64,000 nucleotides of DNA from an uncultured Fulvivirga sp. (lineage in GTDB: Bacteria; Bacteroidota; Bacteroidia; Cytophagales; Cyclobacteriaceae). The position numbers were made by a program, and so were the translations under genes. This document shows, in pieces, positions 19,773 to 29,556 of the stretch; within the stretch, counting starts at the first letter, position 1, and every line of letters begins with the position of its first letter. The notes under the pieces are model-generated. The model saw only the letters and a program-made list of their open reading frames with translations, was not told where the DNA came from and searched no databases. Where the stretch lies: the NCBI GenBank assembly GCA_947500555.1, contig CANMSE010000001.1, forward strand, positions 434,001 to 498,000, written 5' to 3'.

Positions 19773-20405
19773 ATGGTAGAACTGTTGGAACATAGCCTGG
19801 AATACCTTCTAACAATCGAATGGTTGGAAGCATCCGGATTAATATTTGGGTTGTTGGCTGTATACTTTCTGGTGAAAGAAAACGTGCTCACCTGGCCTAG
19901 TGGTATTGCTTATGTATTGGTTTCATTCGTTATTTTTTGGCAACAACAGCTTTATGGAGACTTGTTGCTTCATATCTTTTTTTTGGTTCTTAACATTTAC
20001 GGTTGGTTTTATTGGACTCAAGGAGACAAATCAGGCAAGCAGAAGGTTTTTATCACAAGGCTGGATCTAAGAATGAATCTTATATACGCTCTGATATCAA
20101 TAATTGGCATTGGCCTATTTGGTTATTTTCTTACCAACATTCATCATATTTTTCCAAACCTTCAACCGGCTTCTGTTCCCTATTGGGATGCCACTACTAC
20201 CTCTCTTAGTGTCGTAGGCATGTGGCTTACAGCAAAAAAAAAGATAGAAAACTGGATCTATTGGTTGATTGTAGATATTCTGGCAGCTGGAATTTATGTT
20301 TATAAAGACATCTACTTTTACGCACTACTTTATTTTATTTACATTGGATTAGCTATACTCGGTTTTATAGAATGGAAGAGAATAGAACGAAGTCAATACA
20401 ATTGA
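19773..20405 (+). CDS. pnuC: PnuC-family nicotinamide riboside transporter
   Basis: About 210 aa with seven predicted membrane helices. The family signature is visible in WPSGIAYVLVSFVIFWQQQLYGD and NIYGWFYWT; a second WxxW-like segment, ENWIYWLIVDILAAGIYV, is split here to its parts ENWIYWLI and ADILAAGIY-like. ATG 19773 is preferred to a TTG 9 bp upstream, which lies inside the promoter-like TATCTTTG box. It overlaps the downstream kinase gene by 34 bp, which supports nicotinamide riboside as substrate because uptake is driven by phosphorylation inside the cell. Confidence 0.92.
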   Translation: MVELLEHSLEYLLTIEWLEASGLIFGLLAVYFLVKENVLTWPSGIAYVLVSFVIFWQQQLYGDLLLHIFFLVLNIYGWFYWTQGDKSGKQKVFITRLDLRMNLIYALISIIGIGLFGYFLTNIHHIFPNLQPASVPYWDATTTSLSVVGMWLTAKKKIENWIYWLIVDILAAGIYVYKDIYFYALLYFIYIGLAILGFIEWKRIERSQYN

Positions 20406-20920
20406 AAAAGGTAGTTCTAATTGGCCCGGAATGCACAGGTAAAAGTACACTCGCTTCCCTACTCGCCAAATATTACAACACTGTTTGGGTTCCTGAGTAT
20501 GCCCGTGACTATATCAATAGGCTGGATCGCAGCTACGAAGAAAAAGACTTGCTCCCTATAGCAAGAGGTCAATTAGAAAGTGAAGAAAACTTAGCAAAAG
20601 AAGCTAATCAAATTTTGATTTGTGATACCGATCTTACAGTGATAAAGATATGGAGTGAACATAAATATGGTGCCTGCTATGATGAGATACTGGATGCTTA
20701 TCATCAACAAAGCTGCGACCTTTACTTACTTATGGGAATAGATGTGCCTTGGTGTGATGACCCCCAACGAGAAAATCCACATTTACGTTCTTATTTCTAT
20801 GATGTCTTCAAAAACGAGCTTAAGCAGAAAGGCGCTAACTTTGTTGAAATTTCAGGTGGCCATTTTGAACGGCAAAAACAAGCAGTTGAAATAATAGATG
20901 AACTTATACTTTCTAACTAG
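20372..20920 (+). CDS. NadR-like ribosylnicotinamide kinase (AAA_28 ATPase)
   Basis: 182 aa, P-loop GPECTGKST at about residues 18-26, then VPEYARDYI, ICDTDLTVIKIW and the lid segment DDPQRENPH, all typical of the kinase domain of NadR. The NMN adenylyltransferase and repressor domains of enterobacterial NadR are absent, so this is a stand-alone nicotinamide riboside kinase. Overlap with pnuC by 34 bp implies coupled transport and trapping. The last 8 bp overlap the convergent lspA gene. Confidence 0.9.
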   Translation: MEENRTKSIQLKKVVLIGPECTGKSTLASLLAKYYNTVWVPEYARDYINRLDRSYEEKDLLPIARGQLESEENLAKEANQILICDTDLTVIKIWSEHKYGACYDEILDAYHQQSCDLYLLMGIDVPWCDDPQRENPHLRSYFYDVFKNELKQKGANFVEISGGHFERQKQAVEIIDELILSN

Positions 20921-21572
20921 CTACCTGCTGCTCTTCTGCTTCTTTTTGTGGCTCATTCTCAGAAGCATCCAATACTGATTCCCCTTTTACGAAAAACTTT
21001 TTTTGAAAAATAAGTATGGTCACGACTCCTATAAAAATGGAAGAGTCAGCAATATTGAATACAGGGCTAAAAAACAGGAAGTATTTGCCTCCTAAATATG
21101 GAATCCAGTCGGGATAGTAACCATCAAATAGAGGAAAGAAGAGCATATCTATCACTTGGCCATGGAACCAAGGTGTAGGGCTTCCTGCAGGAGCATTGTC
21201 AAGAAAAACTCCGTAAAAAGTACTATCGATAACATTACCTACCGCACCTCCTAAAATCAAGCCCATGCACCACAATAGTCCAGCATGAGCCTTATTCTTA
21301 TAGAGATAAAAGATGTAGTATCCAATCCCAACCATGGCTCCTAATCTAAATAAGGTCAAAAGAAGTTTGCCATATTCATGGCTGGACTTTAGGCCGAATG
21401 CCATTCCAGGGTTAAGTAGGTAATGTAGTTTAAACCAATCTCCAATGACATCAATTTCCCCTCCAGTACCCATCATCATATTATTATGGACTAACATCTT
21501 TGATGTTTGGTCTATTATTATGATGCCCAAAGCCAGCAAAAAGTATTTCAACAATTCGGTATTCAACTTCAT
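20913..21572 (-). CDS. lspA: Lipoprotein signal peptidase (signal peptidase II)
   Basis: Cleaves lipoprotein signal peptides below the lipidated Cys; the window encodes many such substrates. Four membrane helices are visible, with the catalytic Asp motifs GNVIDSTFYG and FNIADSSIF. At 219 aa it is longer than the ~160 aa of proteobacterial LspA because of a loop insertion (about residues 125-165) and a charged C-terminal tail. Such longer forms are usual in Bacteroidota. ileS lies 3 bp upstream on the same strand. Confidence 0.95.
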   Translation of the reverse strand: MKLNTELLKYFLLALGIIIIDQTSKMLVHNNMMMGTGGEIDVIGDWFKLHYLLNPGMAFGLKSSHEYGKLLLTLFRLGAMVGIGYYIFYLYKNKAHAGLLWCMGLILGGAVGNVIDSTFYGVFLDNAPAGSPTPWFHGQVIDMLFFPLFDGYYPDWIPYLGGKYFLFFSPVFNIADSSIFIGVVTILIFQKKFFVKGESVLDASENEPQKEAEEQQVAS

Positions 21573-21575
21573 CTC

Positions 21576-24500
21576 TTACGCCTCAATTTTTACTTTTAGT
21601 TTGTACTCATCCATTTCAAGCTCACTACCATCAGCAACGCTCTCCAATATATTCAAAGATAACGCCTGAGTTTCAGAGCAAATGTATTCCTTGTTAGATT
21701 CTAGTGCTGAATTAACCAAATCATCATTACGCTCAATTCGGATATTAATTTTATCCTGAACTTCCAGCCCCATGTCTTTCCTCAGATTTTGAACCCTGTT
21801 TACCAAATCTCTGGCTATCCCTTCCTTACGGAGATCATCGTCAAGGGTGATATCAAGAGCAACTGTCAGTTTTCCTTCAGTGGCAACAGACCATCCGGGA
21901 ATATCCTGATAAGATATTTCGACATCTTCTAGAGTTAATGTCACCGAATCACCATCTAAAGTTAATTCTAAGTTGTTTTTAATCTCTAGAGTGGCAATAT
22001 CCTCATCAGTAAGCTGATTGATTTTAGCTGCTATAGCTTTCATTTTTGGTCCATATTCCTGTCCCAATTTTCGAAAGTTTGGCTTAACATTTTTTACAAG
22101 TATTACAGAATCATCATCTACAAACTCAATGTTTTTAATGTTGACCTCAGATTTAATAAGCTCTTCTACGGCAGTCACATGTTCCTTGAACGACTTGTTC
22201 AATACTGGAAGTAGTATTTTTGACAAAGGCTGTCTCACCTTTATCATATGTTTCTTTCTCAGTGAATGAACCAAAGAAGAAATATTTTGTGCCAATGACA
22301 TTCTAGCCTCAAGGTCTTCATCAATCATTGAAGAATCAGAGGTGGGAAAATCTGTCAAATGGATAGACTCATATTTTTCCAGGCCAGTTACACTATTCAG
22401 GTCAGCGTATAGGTTATCCATGTAAAATGGTGCTACTGGAGATGAAAGTTTAGCAATAGTCATCAGGCAAGTATACAGCGTCTGATACGCAGACTTCTTA
22501 TCCTCATTATACTCTCCTCTCCAAAATCTCTTTCTATTTAACCTAACATACCAATTGCTTAAGTCATCAATGGTGAAATCTTGAATCAGTCTTGCTGCCT
22601 TTGTAGGTTCATAGTCCTCATAAGCCTGGTCCACCTTGCTTATAAGCGTATTCAGCTTACTTAATATCCAGCGATCACTTTCTGTTCGTTGATTAATCGC
22701 AATTTCACTATTGCTAAAATCAAAGCTGTCCAGGTTAGCATATAGCGCAAAAAAGGAATAGGTATTATGCAGAGTGCCAAAAAATCTTCTTTGAACTTCA
22801 GCAACTCCTTCAATATTGAATTTCAAGTTGTCCCAAGGATTGGCATTTGAAATCATATACCAGCGCGTTGCATCAGGTCCGTACTTTTCCAAAGTCTCAA
22901 ATGGATTAACAGCATTACCAAGACGCTTAGACATCTTATTACCATTCTTATCCAGAACTAGTCCATTTGCTATAACATTTTTGAATGCTACCTTCTTATT
23001 CAACATAACAGATATGGCATGCAGAGTAAAGAACCATCCTCTGGTTTGATCCACTCCTTCAGCAATAAAATCAGCCGGGTAGTTAGCTTCAAAAATTTCT
23101 TTATTCTCAAAAGGGTAGTGCCATTGTGCATAGGGCATAGCACCCGAATCAAACCAAACGTCAATAAGATCCTTTTCTCTTAACATCTGCTGACCTGAAT
23201 CTGAAACCAATACAACATCATCAACATATGGTCGATGCAAATCAAAATCATCAGAAAGTTCAGACTTCATAAATCCTGCTTCTACAGATTTACTTACTTC
23301 ACTTCTAAGTTCTTCAATCGAACCTATGCACTTCTGCTCAGTTTTATCTTCTGATACCCAAATAGGTAAAGGAGTTCCCCAAAATCTCGAACGAGATAGA
23401 TTCCAATCCACAAGATTTTCTAACCAATTTCCAAATCTGCCCGTTCCAGTCGATGCAGGCTTCCAGTTGATAGTTTTGTTAAGTGCTACTAACTCATCTT
23501 TTACGGCTGTAGTTTTTATAAACCATGAGTCTAACGGATAGTACAGTACAGGTTTATCAGTACGCCAGCAATGAGGATAAGAGTGTTCGTATTTCTCTAC
23601 TTTAAATGCCTTATTTTCTTCTTTAAGCTTTATTGCTATCTGGACATCTAGCGATTTATCCGGAGCTTCACCGTCAGCATAGTATTCATTCTTAACAAAA
23701 ATTCCAGCAAAATCTGAAATCTCCTTGACATATCTACCTCGTTTGTCTACAATGGGTGCGTCTTTTCCATCCGCATCTTTTACCATAATAGCACCAATAC
23801 CAGCTTGCTTAGCAACACGATAATCATCAGCACCAAAGGTTGGAGAAATATGGACTATTCCTGTACCATCTTCTGTACTTACATAATCACCTGGTATAAC
23901 TTTAAAGGCAGGTCCATCTGGAGCTATATACGGAAGCAATTGTTCATACTCCTGACCAACTAAATCTTTACCTTGAAACTCTTCTACTATTCTGTAGGGA
24001 ATGACTTTATCTCCCGCATTATAATCTTCAATTTTAGCATCTGTATCTTTTGGATTGAAATAAGAAGCCAAACGATCTTTCGCCAGGATAACGAACGATT
24101 TATCAAAGGTATAAGCGTTGAAAGTTTCCACTTTTATATAAGTGATCTTCTCACCAATTGCTAAAGCAGTATTGGCTGCCAAAGTCCATGGTGTAGTCGT
24201 CCAGGCAAGGAAATATTCATTTTCACTCCCTTTCTTTTTAAACTGGGCAGTCACAGTCGTATCCTTTACATCTCGATAGGTTCCAGGCTGATTTAACTCA
24301 TGTGAACTCAGTCCGGTACCCGCTGCAGGAGAATATGGCTGTATCGTATAACCCTTATATAAAAACCCTTTGTCATAGAGTTCTTTAAGAATACTCCATA
24401 ACGTCTCAATGTATTCTTTTTCAAAAGTTACATAAGGATCATCTAAGTCAACCCAGTAACCCATTTTTTCGGTAAGATCATCCCACTGATCTTTGAATTT

Positions 24501-24875
24501 CATGACCGTCTCGCGGCACTTTTCATTGTATTCTTCTACAGAGATTTTTTTACCAATATCTTCTTTAGTAATACCTAATTCCTTTTCAACCTGAAGTTCA
24601 ACAGGTAGACCATGTGTGTCCCAGCCTCCTTTTCTTTTCACCTGAAATCCTTTCAGCGTTTTATATCGGCAAAAAATATCTTTAACTGCTCGAGCCATCA
24701 CATGGTGAATTCCCGGAGTACCATTAGCAGAGGGTGGTCCTTCGTAAAAAGTAAATGCTGGTTTTCCCTCGCGAGTACTTATAGATTTTTCAAAAATCTC
24801 TTCCTTCTTCCACTTGTCAAGTACGTTATCCGCTATTTCTGCGTAATTGAGTCCTTTATACTCTTTATACTTCAC
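21576..24875 (-). CDS. ileS: Isoleucine--tRNA ligase
   Basis: A 1099-aa class I synthetase. The HIGH-type motif is in GTPGIHHVMAR (about residues 52-62). The CP1 editing region (TTTPWTLAANTALAIG, GTGIVHISPTFGADDY), the KMSKRLGN catalytic loop, an anticodon-binding domain and a long C-terminal domain follow. The length fits the longer IleS type found in Bacteroidota. It lies in the unit MMPL exporter - ileS - lspA, with gaps of 19 and 3 bp. Confidence 0.98.
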   Translation of the reverse strand: MKYKEYKGLNYAEIADNVLDKWKKEEIFEKSISTREGKPAFTFYEGPPSANGTPGIHHVMARAVKDIFCRYKTLKGFQVKRKGGWDTHGLPVELQVEKELGITKEDIGKKISVEEYNEKCRETVMKFKDQWDDLTEKMGYWVDLDDPYVTFEKEYIETLWSILKELYDKGFLYKGYTIQPYSPAAGTGLSSHELNQPGTYRDVKDTTVTAQFKKKGSENEYFLAWTTTPWTLAANTALAIGEKITYIKVETFNAYTFDKSFVILAKDRLASYFNPKDTDAKIEDYNAGDKVIPYRIVEEFQGKDLVGQEYEQLLPYIAPDGPAFKVIPGDYVSTEDGTGIVHISPTFGADDYRVAKQAGIGAIMVKDADGKDAPIVDKRGRYVKEISDFAGIFVKNEYYADGEAPDKSLDVQIAIKLKEENKAFKVEKYEHSYPHCWRTDKPVLYYPLDSWFIKTTAVKDELVALNKTINWKPASTGTGRFGNWLENLVDWNLSRSRFWGTPLPIWVSEDKTEQKCIGSIEELRSEVSKSVEAGFMKSELSDDFDLHRPYVDDVVLVSDSGQQMLREKDLIDVWFDSGAMPYAQWHYPFENKEIFEANYPADFIAEGVDQTRGWFFTLHAISVMLNKKVAFKNVIANGLVLDKNGNKMSKRLGNAVNPFETLEKYGPDATRWYMISNANPWDNLKFNIEGVAEVQRRFFGTLHNTYSFFALYANLDSFDFSNSEIAINQRTESDRWILSKLNTLISKVDQAYEDYEPTKAARLIQDFTIDDLSNWYVRLNRKRFWRGEYNEDKKSAYQTLYTCLMTIAKLSSPVAPFYMDNLYADLNSVTGLEKYESIHLTDFPTSDSSMIDEDLEARMSLAQNISSLVHSLRKKHMIKVRQPLSKILLPVLNKSFKEHVTAVEELIKSEVNIKNIEFVDDDSVILVKNVKPNFRKLGQEYGPKMKAIAAKINQLTDEDIATLEIKNNLELTLDGDSVTLTLEDVEISYQDIPGWSVATEGKLTVALDITLDDDLRKEGIARDLVNRVQNLRKDMGLEVQDKINIRIERNDDLVNSALESNKEYICSETQALSLNILESVADGSELEMDEYKLKVKIEA

Positions 24876-24894
24876 CTTATTCCTAATTTAAAAT

Positions 24895-27327
24895 TTATGA
24901 TTTTTCTTCTTTTGATGATTCTTCATCACCAATAACCTTGATCAGACTTAAATCGATTTCTTCATCTTCGTCTTCCTGATAAAAACCATCATCATACTGT
25001 TCAATCAACGGATGTGCCGTTTTACTTCTTTTACCGGAGTCAAAAGTCATTAGTAACGAGGGTAACAAAATAAGATTTGTCACCATTGCTATTAACAAAG
25101 TGATAGATGTAAGAATTCCTAATGCTACTGTTCCTCCAAAATCTGACCATACGAAAATAACGAACCCAGCAAACAAGATAATAGAGGTGTACATCATACT
25201 AGCTCCTGTCTCTCTGATACTTTTACTGATTGCCAACGGCACAAAAAACTTATTCCCAAAAAGCTCCTGCCGATACTTGGCCAAGAAGTGAATGGAATCA
25301 TCGACACTAATACCAAAAACGATACTAAATATTAGGGCTGTACTTGGCTTCAAATGGATACCTGCAAAACCCATTATACCTGCTGTAATCATTAACGGAA
25401 TAATATTAGGTACTAATGAAATGATGATCATTCTTACGTTTGCAAACAATAGCCCCATGATTATTGCTATAATCACAAAAGCCAGACATAGACTGAACCA
25501 TAGGTTTTTGATCAAAAACTTATTCCCTTTTATAAATAGTGGAGTCGTTCCTGTTATGGATATTTCTAAATCAGTACCTGCAACTACAGAATCAATTTTG
25601 GGTTGTATAACCTGCTTAATCAAAGAATCCATCTTATGTGATCCTATATCAGCCACTTGCATGGATAATCTCATTGTGGTCAGAGTACTATCTACAAAGG
25701 AATTAAATAGCCCTGAGCTATCATTCTGATTTCGCATATAACGAAGAATGAAATTTTTCTCACGGTTAGAAGGCAAGCTATACCTTGCAGGATTGTTATT
25801 GTAAAATGCCTGTTTCGAAGCCTTTACAAAGCTTACCATACTTACAGGTTTAGAAATGTCTCGTTGATCTCCAAGAAACGCTTCGAGTTCTTCAATTTTT
25901 TTAAGGTTTTTAATATCTATAACTCCTCTCTTTTTATTGGTATCAACAATAATTTCCAGAGGCATAATCCCACTAAAATGTTCTTCAAAAAATAATAAGT
26001 CCTGCTTAATCTCACTTTTAGCTGGAATATCATCTACCATATAAGAAACGGCTTCAATTCTGGACATGCCAATGATGGAAAAGGTAATTAGCAACCCTGT
26101 AATCGAATAAATAAAGATTCGATGTCTGTGCACTAGGATATCCATTTGAGTCAGTGCATAATCGATGACCTTGAATCGTAAGTGCTTAAGCTGTTTGACA
26201 TCTGGAGAAGGCAACCAGGTAAACACCGCTGGAATAAGAATAATACTTACCAGAAAGGTGGCCATAATGTTAAGCCCTGCAACGACTCCAAATTCTTTTA
26301 AAATGGTGATGTCTGTGGTCGTTAAAACTAAGAACCCTACTGCCGTAGTAAAGTTGGTAATCAACGTAACCAGACCAATTTTTCTTACCACACGACTGAT
26401 AGCCATGGCTTTGTTACCATGTTTTTCAAACTCCTGATGATACTTGTTTAATAAGTAAACCGAGTTAGGTATACCGATAACTACAATGACCGGGGGTATT
26501 AAGCCTGTGAGAATAGTAATTTTGTACCCAAAGAGCACGAGAGACCCCATTACCCATACTACCACTACAGCTATGATAGTCATTGGAAAGACCACAGCAT
26601 CCCATGTTCGAAAAAACAGGAACAAAATAAAACCTGTAACGATCACAGACAAGATCAGGAAAAACTCCATCTCGTCCTTTACATTACCAGCTACTACTGA
26701 TCGAACAAAGGGTAGCCCTGCATAATGTAGTTCGATTCCTGTACCAGATTCAAACTCTGCGCCTAACTCTTGAATTTCTGCTGTAAGTGCCAATCTCTTT
26801 GGAGAATTAAGAACATCACGCTTGATTGATATTAGTATAAGGGTAGCTCCATTTTGTTCATTTACAAGTTGGCCACTATAAAATTTTTGATCAAATACTA
26901 CTTGAAGCAGACTATCAAATTCTTCCTGATCTGATGGGATAACTCCAGAATATATTGGAGCGATGTCAAAGCGTTTTTGCTCTGTATTTTTTTCCAGTCT
27001 TTTTACAAGTGGGAGGCTTAAGACACTGTTAACACCTTCTAACTCCTTTAGACTCATACTTAAATCATTCAGCGCTTTGAAGTTATTTATCTCATAGATG
27101 CTACTATCCAGAACACCAAGTGCCACCAGATTTCCATCTTCTCCAAATAACTCCTTAAATGATTGAAACTCTATCATGTCAAGATCATCCGCTGGGACGG
27201 TCTTGGCAAAGTCAAAGCTCATCTCAGTATTACGGGCATGATAGCCCATAAATGCTGTCACCAATGCCAGAAAGGCAACCAGCCACATGCGCTTTTTGAT
27301 TATTATATGAGATAGCTTAGTCCACAT
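24895..27327 (-). CDS. MMPL/RND-superfamily membrane exporter
   Basis: About 810 aa in two RND-like halves. Each has one N-terminal helix, a large periplasmic loop, and a block of five helices (for example FRTWDAVVFPMTIIAVVVVW; DDSIHFLAKYRQELFG in the second half). It ends in an acidic tail. It is the single-polypeptide MMPL/predicted-exporter type, not a drug-efflux RND with DN domains. ATG 27327 is preferred to an in-frame TTG at 27345, which falls inside the promoter-like TACCTTTG box. The transported molecule is unknown; hopanoid, lipid or pigment export is typical of the family. Confidence 0.85.
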   Translation of the reverse strand: MWTKLSHIIIKKRMWLVAFLALVTAFMGYHARNTEMSFDFAKTVPADDLDMIEFQSFKELFGEDGNLVALGVLDSSIYEINNFKALNDLSMSLKELEGVNSVLSLPLVKRLEKNTEQKRFDIAPIYSGVIPSDQEEFDSLLQVVFDQKFYSGQLVNEQNGATLILISIKRDVLNSPKRLALTAEIQELGAEFESGTGIELHYAGLPFVRSVVAGNVKDEMEFFLILSVIVTGFILFLFFRTWDAVVFPMTIIAVVVVWVMGSLVLFGYKITILTGLIPPVIVVIGIPNSVYLLNKYHQEFEKHGNKAMAISRVVRKIGLVTLITNFTTAVGFLVLTTTDITILKEFGVVAGLNIMATFLVSIILIPAVFTWLPSPDVKQLKHLRFKVIDYALTQMDILVHRHRIFIYSITGLLITFSIIGMSRIEAVSYMVDDIPAKSEIKQDLLFFEEHFSGIMPLEIIVDTNKKRGVIDIKNLKKIEELEAFLGDQRDISKPVSMVSFVKASKQAFYNNNPARYSLPSNREKNFILRYMRNQNDSSGLFNSFVDSTLTTMRLSMQVADIGSHKMDSLIKQVIQPKIDSVVAGTDLEISITGTTPLFIKGNKFLIKNLWFSLCLAFVIIAIIMGLLFANVRMIIISLVPNIIPLMITAGIMGFAGIHLKPSTALIFSIVFGISVDDSIHFLAKYRQELFGNKFFVPLAISKSIRETGASMMYTSIILFAGFVIFVWSDFGGTVALGILTSITLLIAMVTNLILLPSLLMTFDSGKRSKTAHPLIEQYDDGFYQEDEDEEIDLSLIKVIGDEESSKEEKS

Positions 27328-27342
27328 AGAAAAAAGAAGCTG

Positions 27343-27371
27343 CAAAGGTAATGATTTTACCCTTAATCAAT
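27343..27371 (-). promoter_or_regulatory. Putative promoter of the MMPL-ileS-lspA unit
   Basis: On the minus strand, ATTG (27371-27368), 17 nt, then TACCTTTG (27350-27343), a full TAnnTTTG match. The box ends 15 nt before ATG 27327, which argues against the upstream TTG start. Confidence 0.5.
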
Positions 27372-27391
27372 AATTTCGAAAACAGGCTCTG

Positions 27392-28717
27392 TTACGCGTT
27401 AGGCAAGGATATTCCTTTAATCTTACGATATATGGAAATGGCATGTCGATCGGTTAAGCCTGAAACAAAATCCACACAACTTAGTAGTACCTCATAGAGG
27501 GTTTGATGTTCGTTCTCAATAGATAACAAAATATCTTGTGGTAATAGCCTTTTCAATGCTTCCGTTTTTTTTGTCGTACTCTTTTTTTCAAATAACTGAA
27601 CAGCTGCCTCAGTAAAAACTTCTAAGAGGCCGGGTAATACTTCAAAACCGGCAGCTTCGGTTTCTATTACATTCTTGGAACGATATATCTTATCAATGGA
27701 TATTTTGATTACCTGAGAAAGGACATCAGCACTCGGAATGTCATCTGTAAGAGAAACATCATAATCACCACTGATTATTGCGTCCTCATTTTTCAAAAAG
27801 TGACTAGAACATTCATTAACTAGTTGACCCACAGCCATCGCTCGCAACACGCCTATTCGCTCGTTGATAGTATCAATTTTTTCCAGTTTTTCTCTATCGA
27901 ACTTGTCCTTTAGAATATTCTGGAATAGTTCAACTGTTTGATCATAGCTAACAAGGCCGAGCCTGCAGCCATCTTCCAAATCTATGAGGTGGTAGCAAAT
28001 ATCATCTGCAGCCTCCACTAAAAAAGCAAGAGGGTGGCGAGTCCATGTACTATCTCCGAGTTTTTTAAGGCCTGTTTCTGACGCAATATTTTCAAAAATA
28101 ATTTTCTCACTTTGGAAAAATCCGTATTTCTTTTGGCTTCTTCTGCCTTTATCTCTCTTGTCAATAATTGACTGTCGCGGATATTTGCTAAATGCGGCTA
28201 ATGCAGCATAAGTTAGTTTAATCCCAGACTTATTTAGAATTCTGAAGCCCTGGGCGTTCCCTTCAAAAGTTGTCAAATCTGCCCATTCAATAGCAGTTAC
28301 TTTATTCTTAAAATGTGTCCCCTTTCCATACTTGAAAAACTCAGAAATAGCATCTTCTCCAGAATGCCCAAAGGGCGGATTCCCGATATCATGTGCCAGG
28401 GAAGCTGCCGCCACAATAGCTCCAAAATCATGTGCTGAAAAATGATCATTTAGTTTACTATTACTCTTTATCACTTCCTCGCCAACTCTCTTACCTAAAG
28501 ATCTTCCAACACTAGATACCTCCAGGCTATGGGTCAACCTAGTATGAACAAAGTCATGTTCCGGTAGGGGGTGAACCTGAGTCTTATCCTGCAGTCTTCT
28601 AAAGGGATATGAAAAGACTATACGATCAAAATCCTGTTCAAAGGCACTTCTTCCAGGCTGATGTTCCCTAGCTTTTTCTCCATAACGCTGATTAGATAAC
28701 AGTGATTCCCAAATCAT
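27392..28717 (-). CDS. dgt: Deoxyguanosinetriphosphate triphosphohydrolase-like HD protein
   Basis: 441 aa, hydrolyses dNTPs to the nucleoside plus triphosphate. HD-domain residues are seen in FVHTRLTHSLEVSSVGRSLG (His) and SLAHDIGNPPFGHSGE (HD pair), with EAADDICYHLIDLEDG supplying the later Asp. The N-terminal segment FRRLQDKTQV is the usual dGTPase signature. It overlaps the upstream metallopeptidase gene by 4 bp and so belongs to the glyS unit. Confidence 0.94.
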   Translation of the reverse strand: MIWESLLSNQRYGEKAREHQPGRSAFEQDFDRIVFSYPFRRLQDKTQVHPLPEHDFVHTRLTHSLEVSSVGRSLGKRVGEEVIKSNSKLNDHFSAHDFGAIVAAASLAHDIGNPPFGHSGEDAISEFFKYGKGTHFKNKVTAIEWADLTTFEGNAQGFRILNKSGIKLTYAALAAFSKYPRQSIIDKRDKGRRSQKKYGFFQSEKIIFENIASETGLKKLGDSTWTRHPLAFLVEAADDICYHLIDLEDGCRLGLVSYDQTVELFQNILKDKFDREKLEKIDTINERIGVLRAMAVGQLVNECSSHFLKNEDAIISGDYDVSLTDDIPSADVLSQVIKISIDKIYRSKNVIETEAAGFEVLPGLLEVFTEAAVQLFEKKSTTKKTEALKRLLPQDILLSIENEHQTLYEVLLSCVDFVSGLTDRHAISIYRKIKGISLPNA

Positions 28718-29556
28718 AAGTGCTTGTGTTTCAATCGTTCAAAATTATACAATTTTAGAGGATCTTGATTGAGTAATAGTTTAAGAGTCCTATACAAATC
28801 AGGTAGTCGCTCATTAAGCTGATCAGGCTGTTCAAAAAAATACTCTAATGACACAGCAAAAAACTCATATTCATTAGTAGCAGCATATTTTCTTAGAAGA
28901 TGTTCTTCTGAATCATCAAGTATTCTCGGCATCTCTCTTTCAGTTATTCGCTCAAGTTCTTTTAAAGCCGGCCCATTTAGAAAATCGTATTCTTCATTTT
29001 TAATCCTATTCTCAAAATGTATTGCGTGTGCCATTTCATGAATACCTACATTAAATGAATCTTTCAGGTCACCAAATCCTTCAACAAAAGCTTTCCATGA
29101 AAGTACAATCACTCCTGCCAAAGGATTTACTTCCCCCAAATGATATCTCCTATTTATGTGAGAATAATACTCTTCAGGATAGACTAATATTTTATCAAAG
29201 TTTGACAGATAAACTTCAGGAAGTCCATAGGTAAGCTGTACCGCTGTAGCTGATATTAGGACTCTCATCTCATCTGTAATTTTTGGAACTCCACGAGGGA
29301 TGAACCGCTTGGAATACATGAATCTCCTAAGTTTCCTTTCAAACTCCACCTTATCTTGTGAAGATAGAACCAGGTAATAAGCGCAGTATTTTCTTAAGAT
29401 CTCCCTATAGTGACTATAGAGAGGCCTTCTAATTTTTAGCCTGTACGTTATTTCACCATGAAAAAAAGTATATACATCGTTAAAAAGAGACCAAATGCCA
29501 AGGCCTAACGCTAAAACCGGGAGCGCTATTACAATGACAAAAAAGAGAGTGTTCAA
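28714..29556 (-). CDS. MtfA-like (M90 family) zinc metallopeptidase
   Basis: 280 aa with one N-terminal membrane helix (residues about 3-25). The zinc motif HEMAHAIHFEN fits HExxH, and the third ligand probably lies in ATNEYEFFAVSLEYFFEQP. MtfA-type M90 peptidases share the layout PLYSHYREILRKYCAYY near the N-terminus and the C-terminal FFEQP segment. It lies directly between glyS (no gap) and dgt (4-bp overlap). The cellular substrate is not known. Confidence 0.88.
   Translation of the reverse strand: MNTLFFVIVIALPVLALGLGIWSLFNDVYTFFHGEITYRLKIRRPLYSHYREILRKYCAYYLVLSSQDKVEFERKLRRFMYSKRFIPRGVPKITDEMRVLISATAVQLTYGLPEVYLSNFDKILVYPEEYYSHINRRYHLGEVNPLAGVIVLSWKAFVEGFGDLKDSFNVGIHEMAHAIHFENRIKNEEYDFLNGPALKELERITEREMPRILDDSEEHLLRKYAATNEYEFFAVSLEYFFEQPDQLNERLPDLYRTLKLLLNQDPLKLYNFERLKHKHL

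Noticed and set aside
25292..25729. A 145-codon open frame on the + strand opposite the MMPL exporter
   Set aside because: Antisense to a well-supported membrane protein; the composition is that of reverse-complemented hydrophobic codons.
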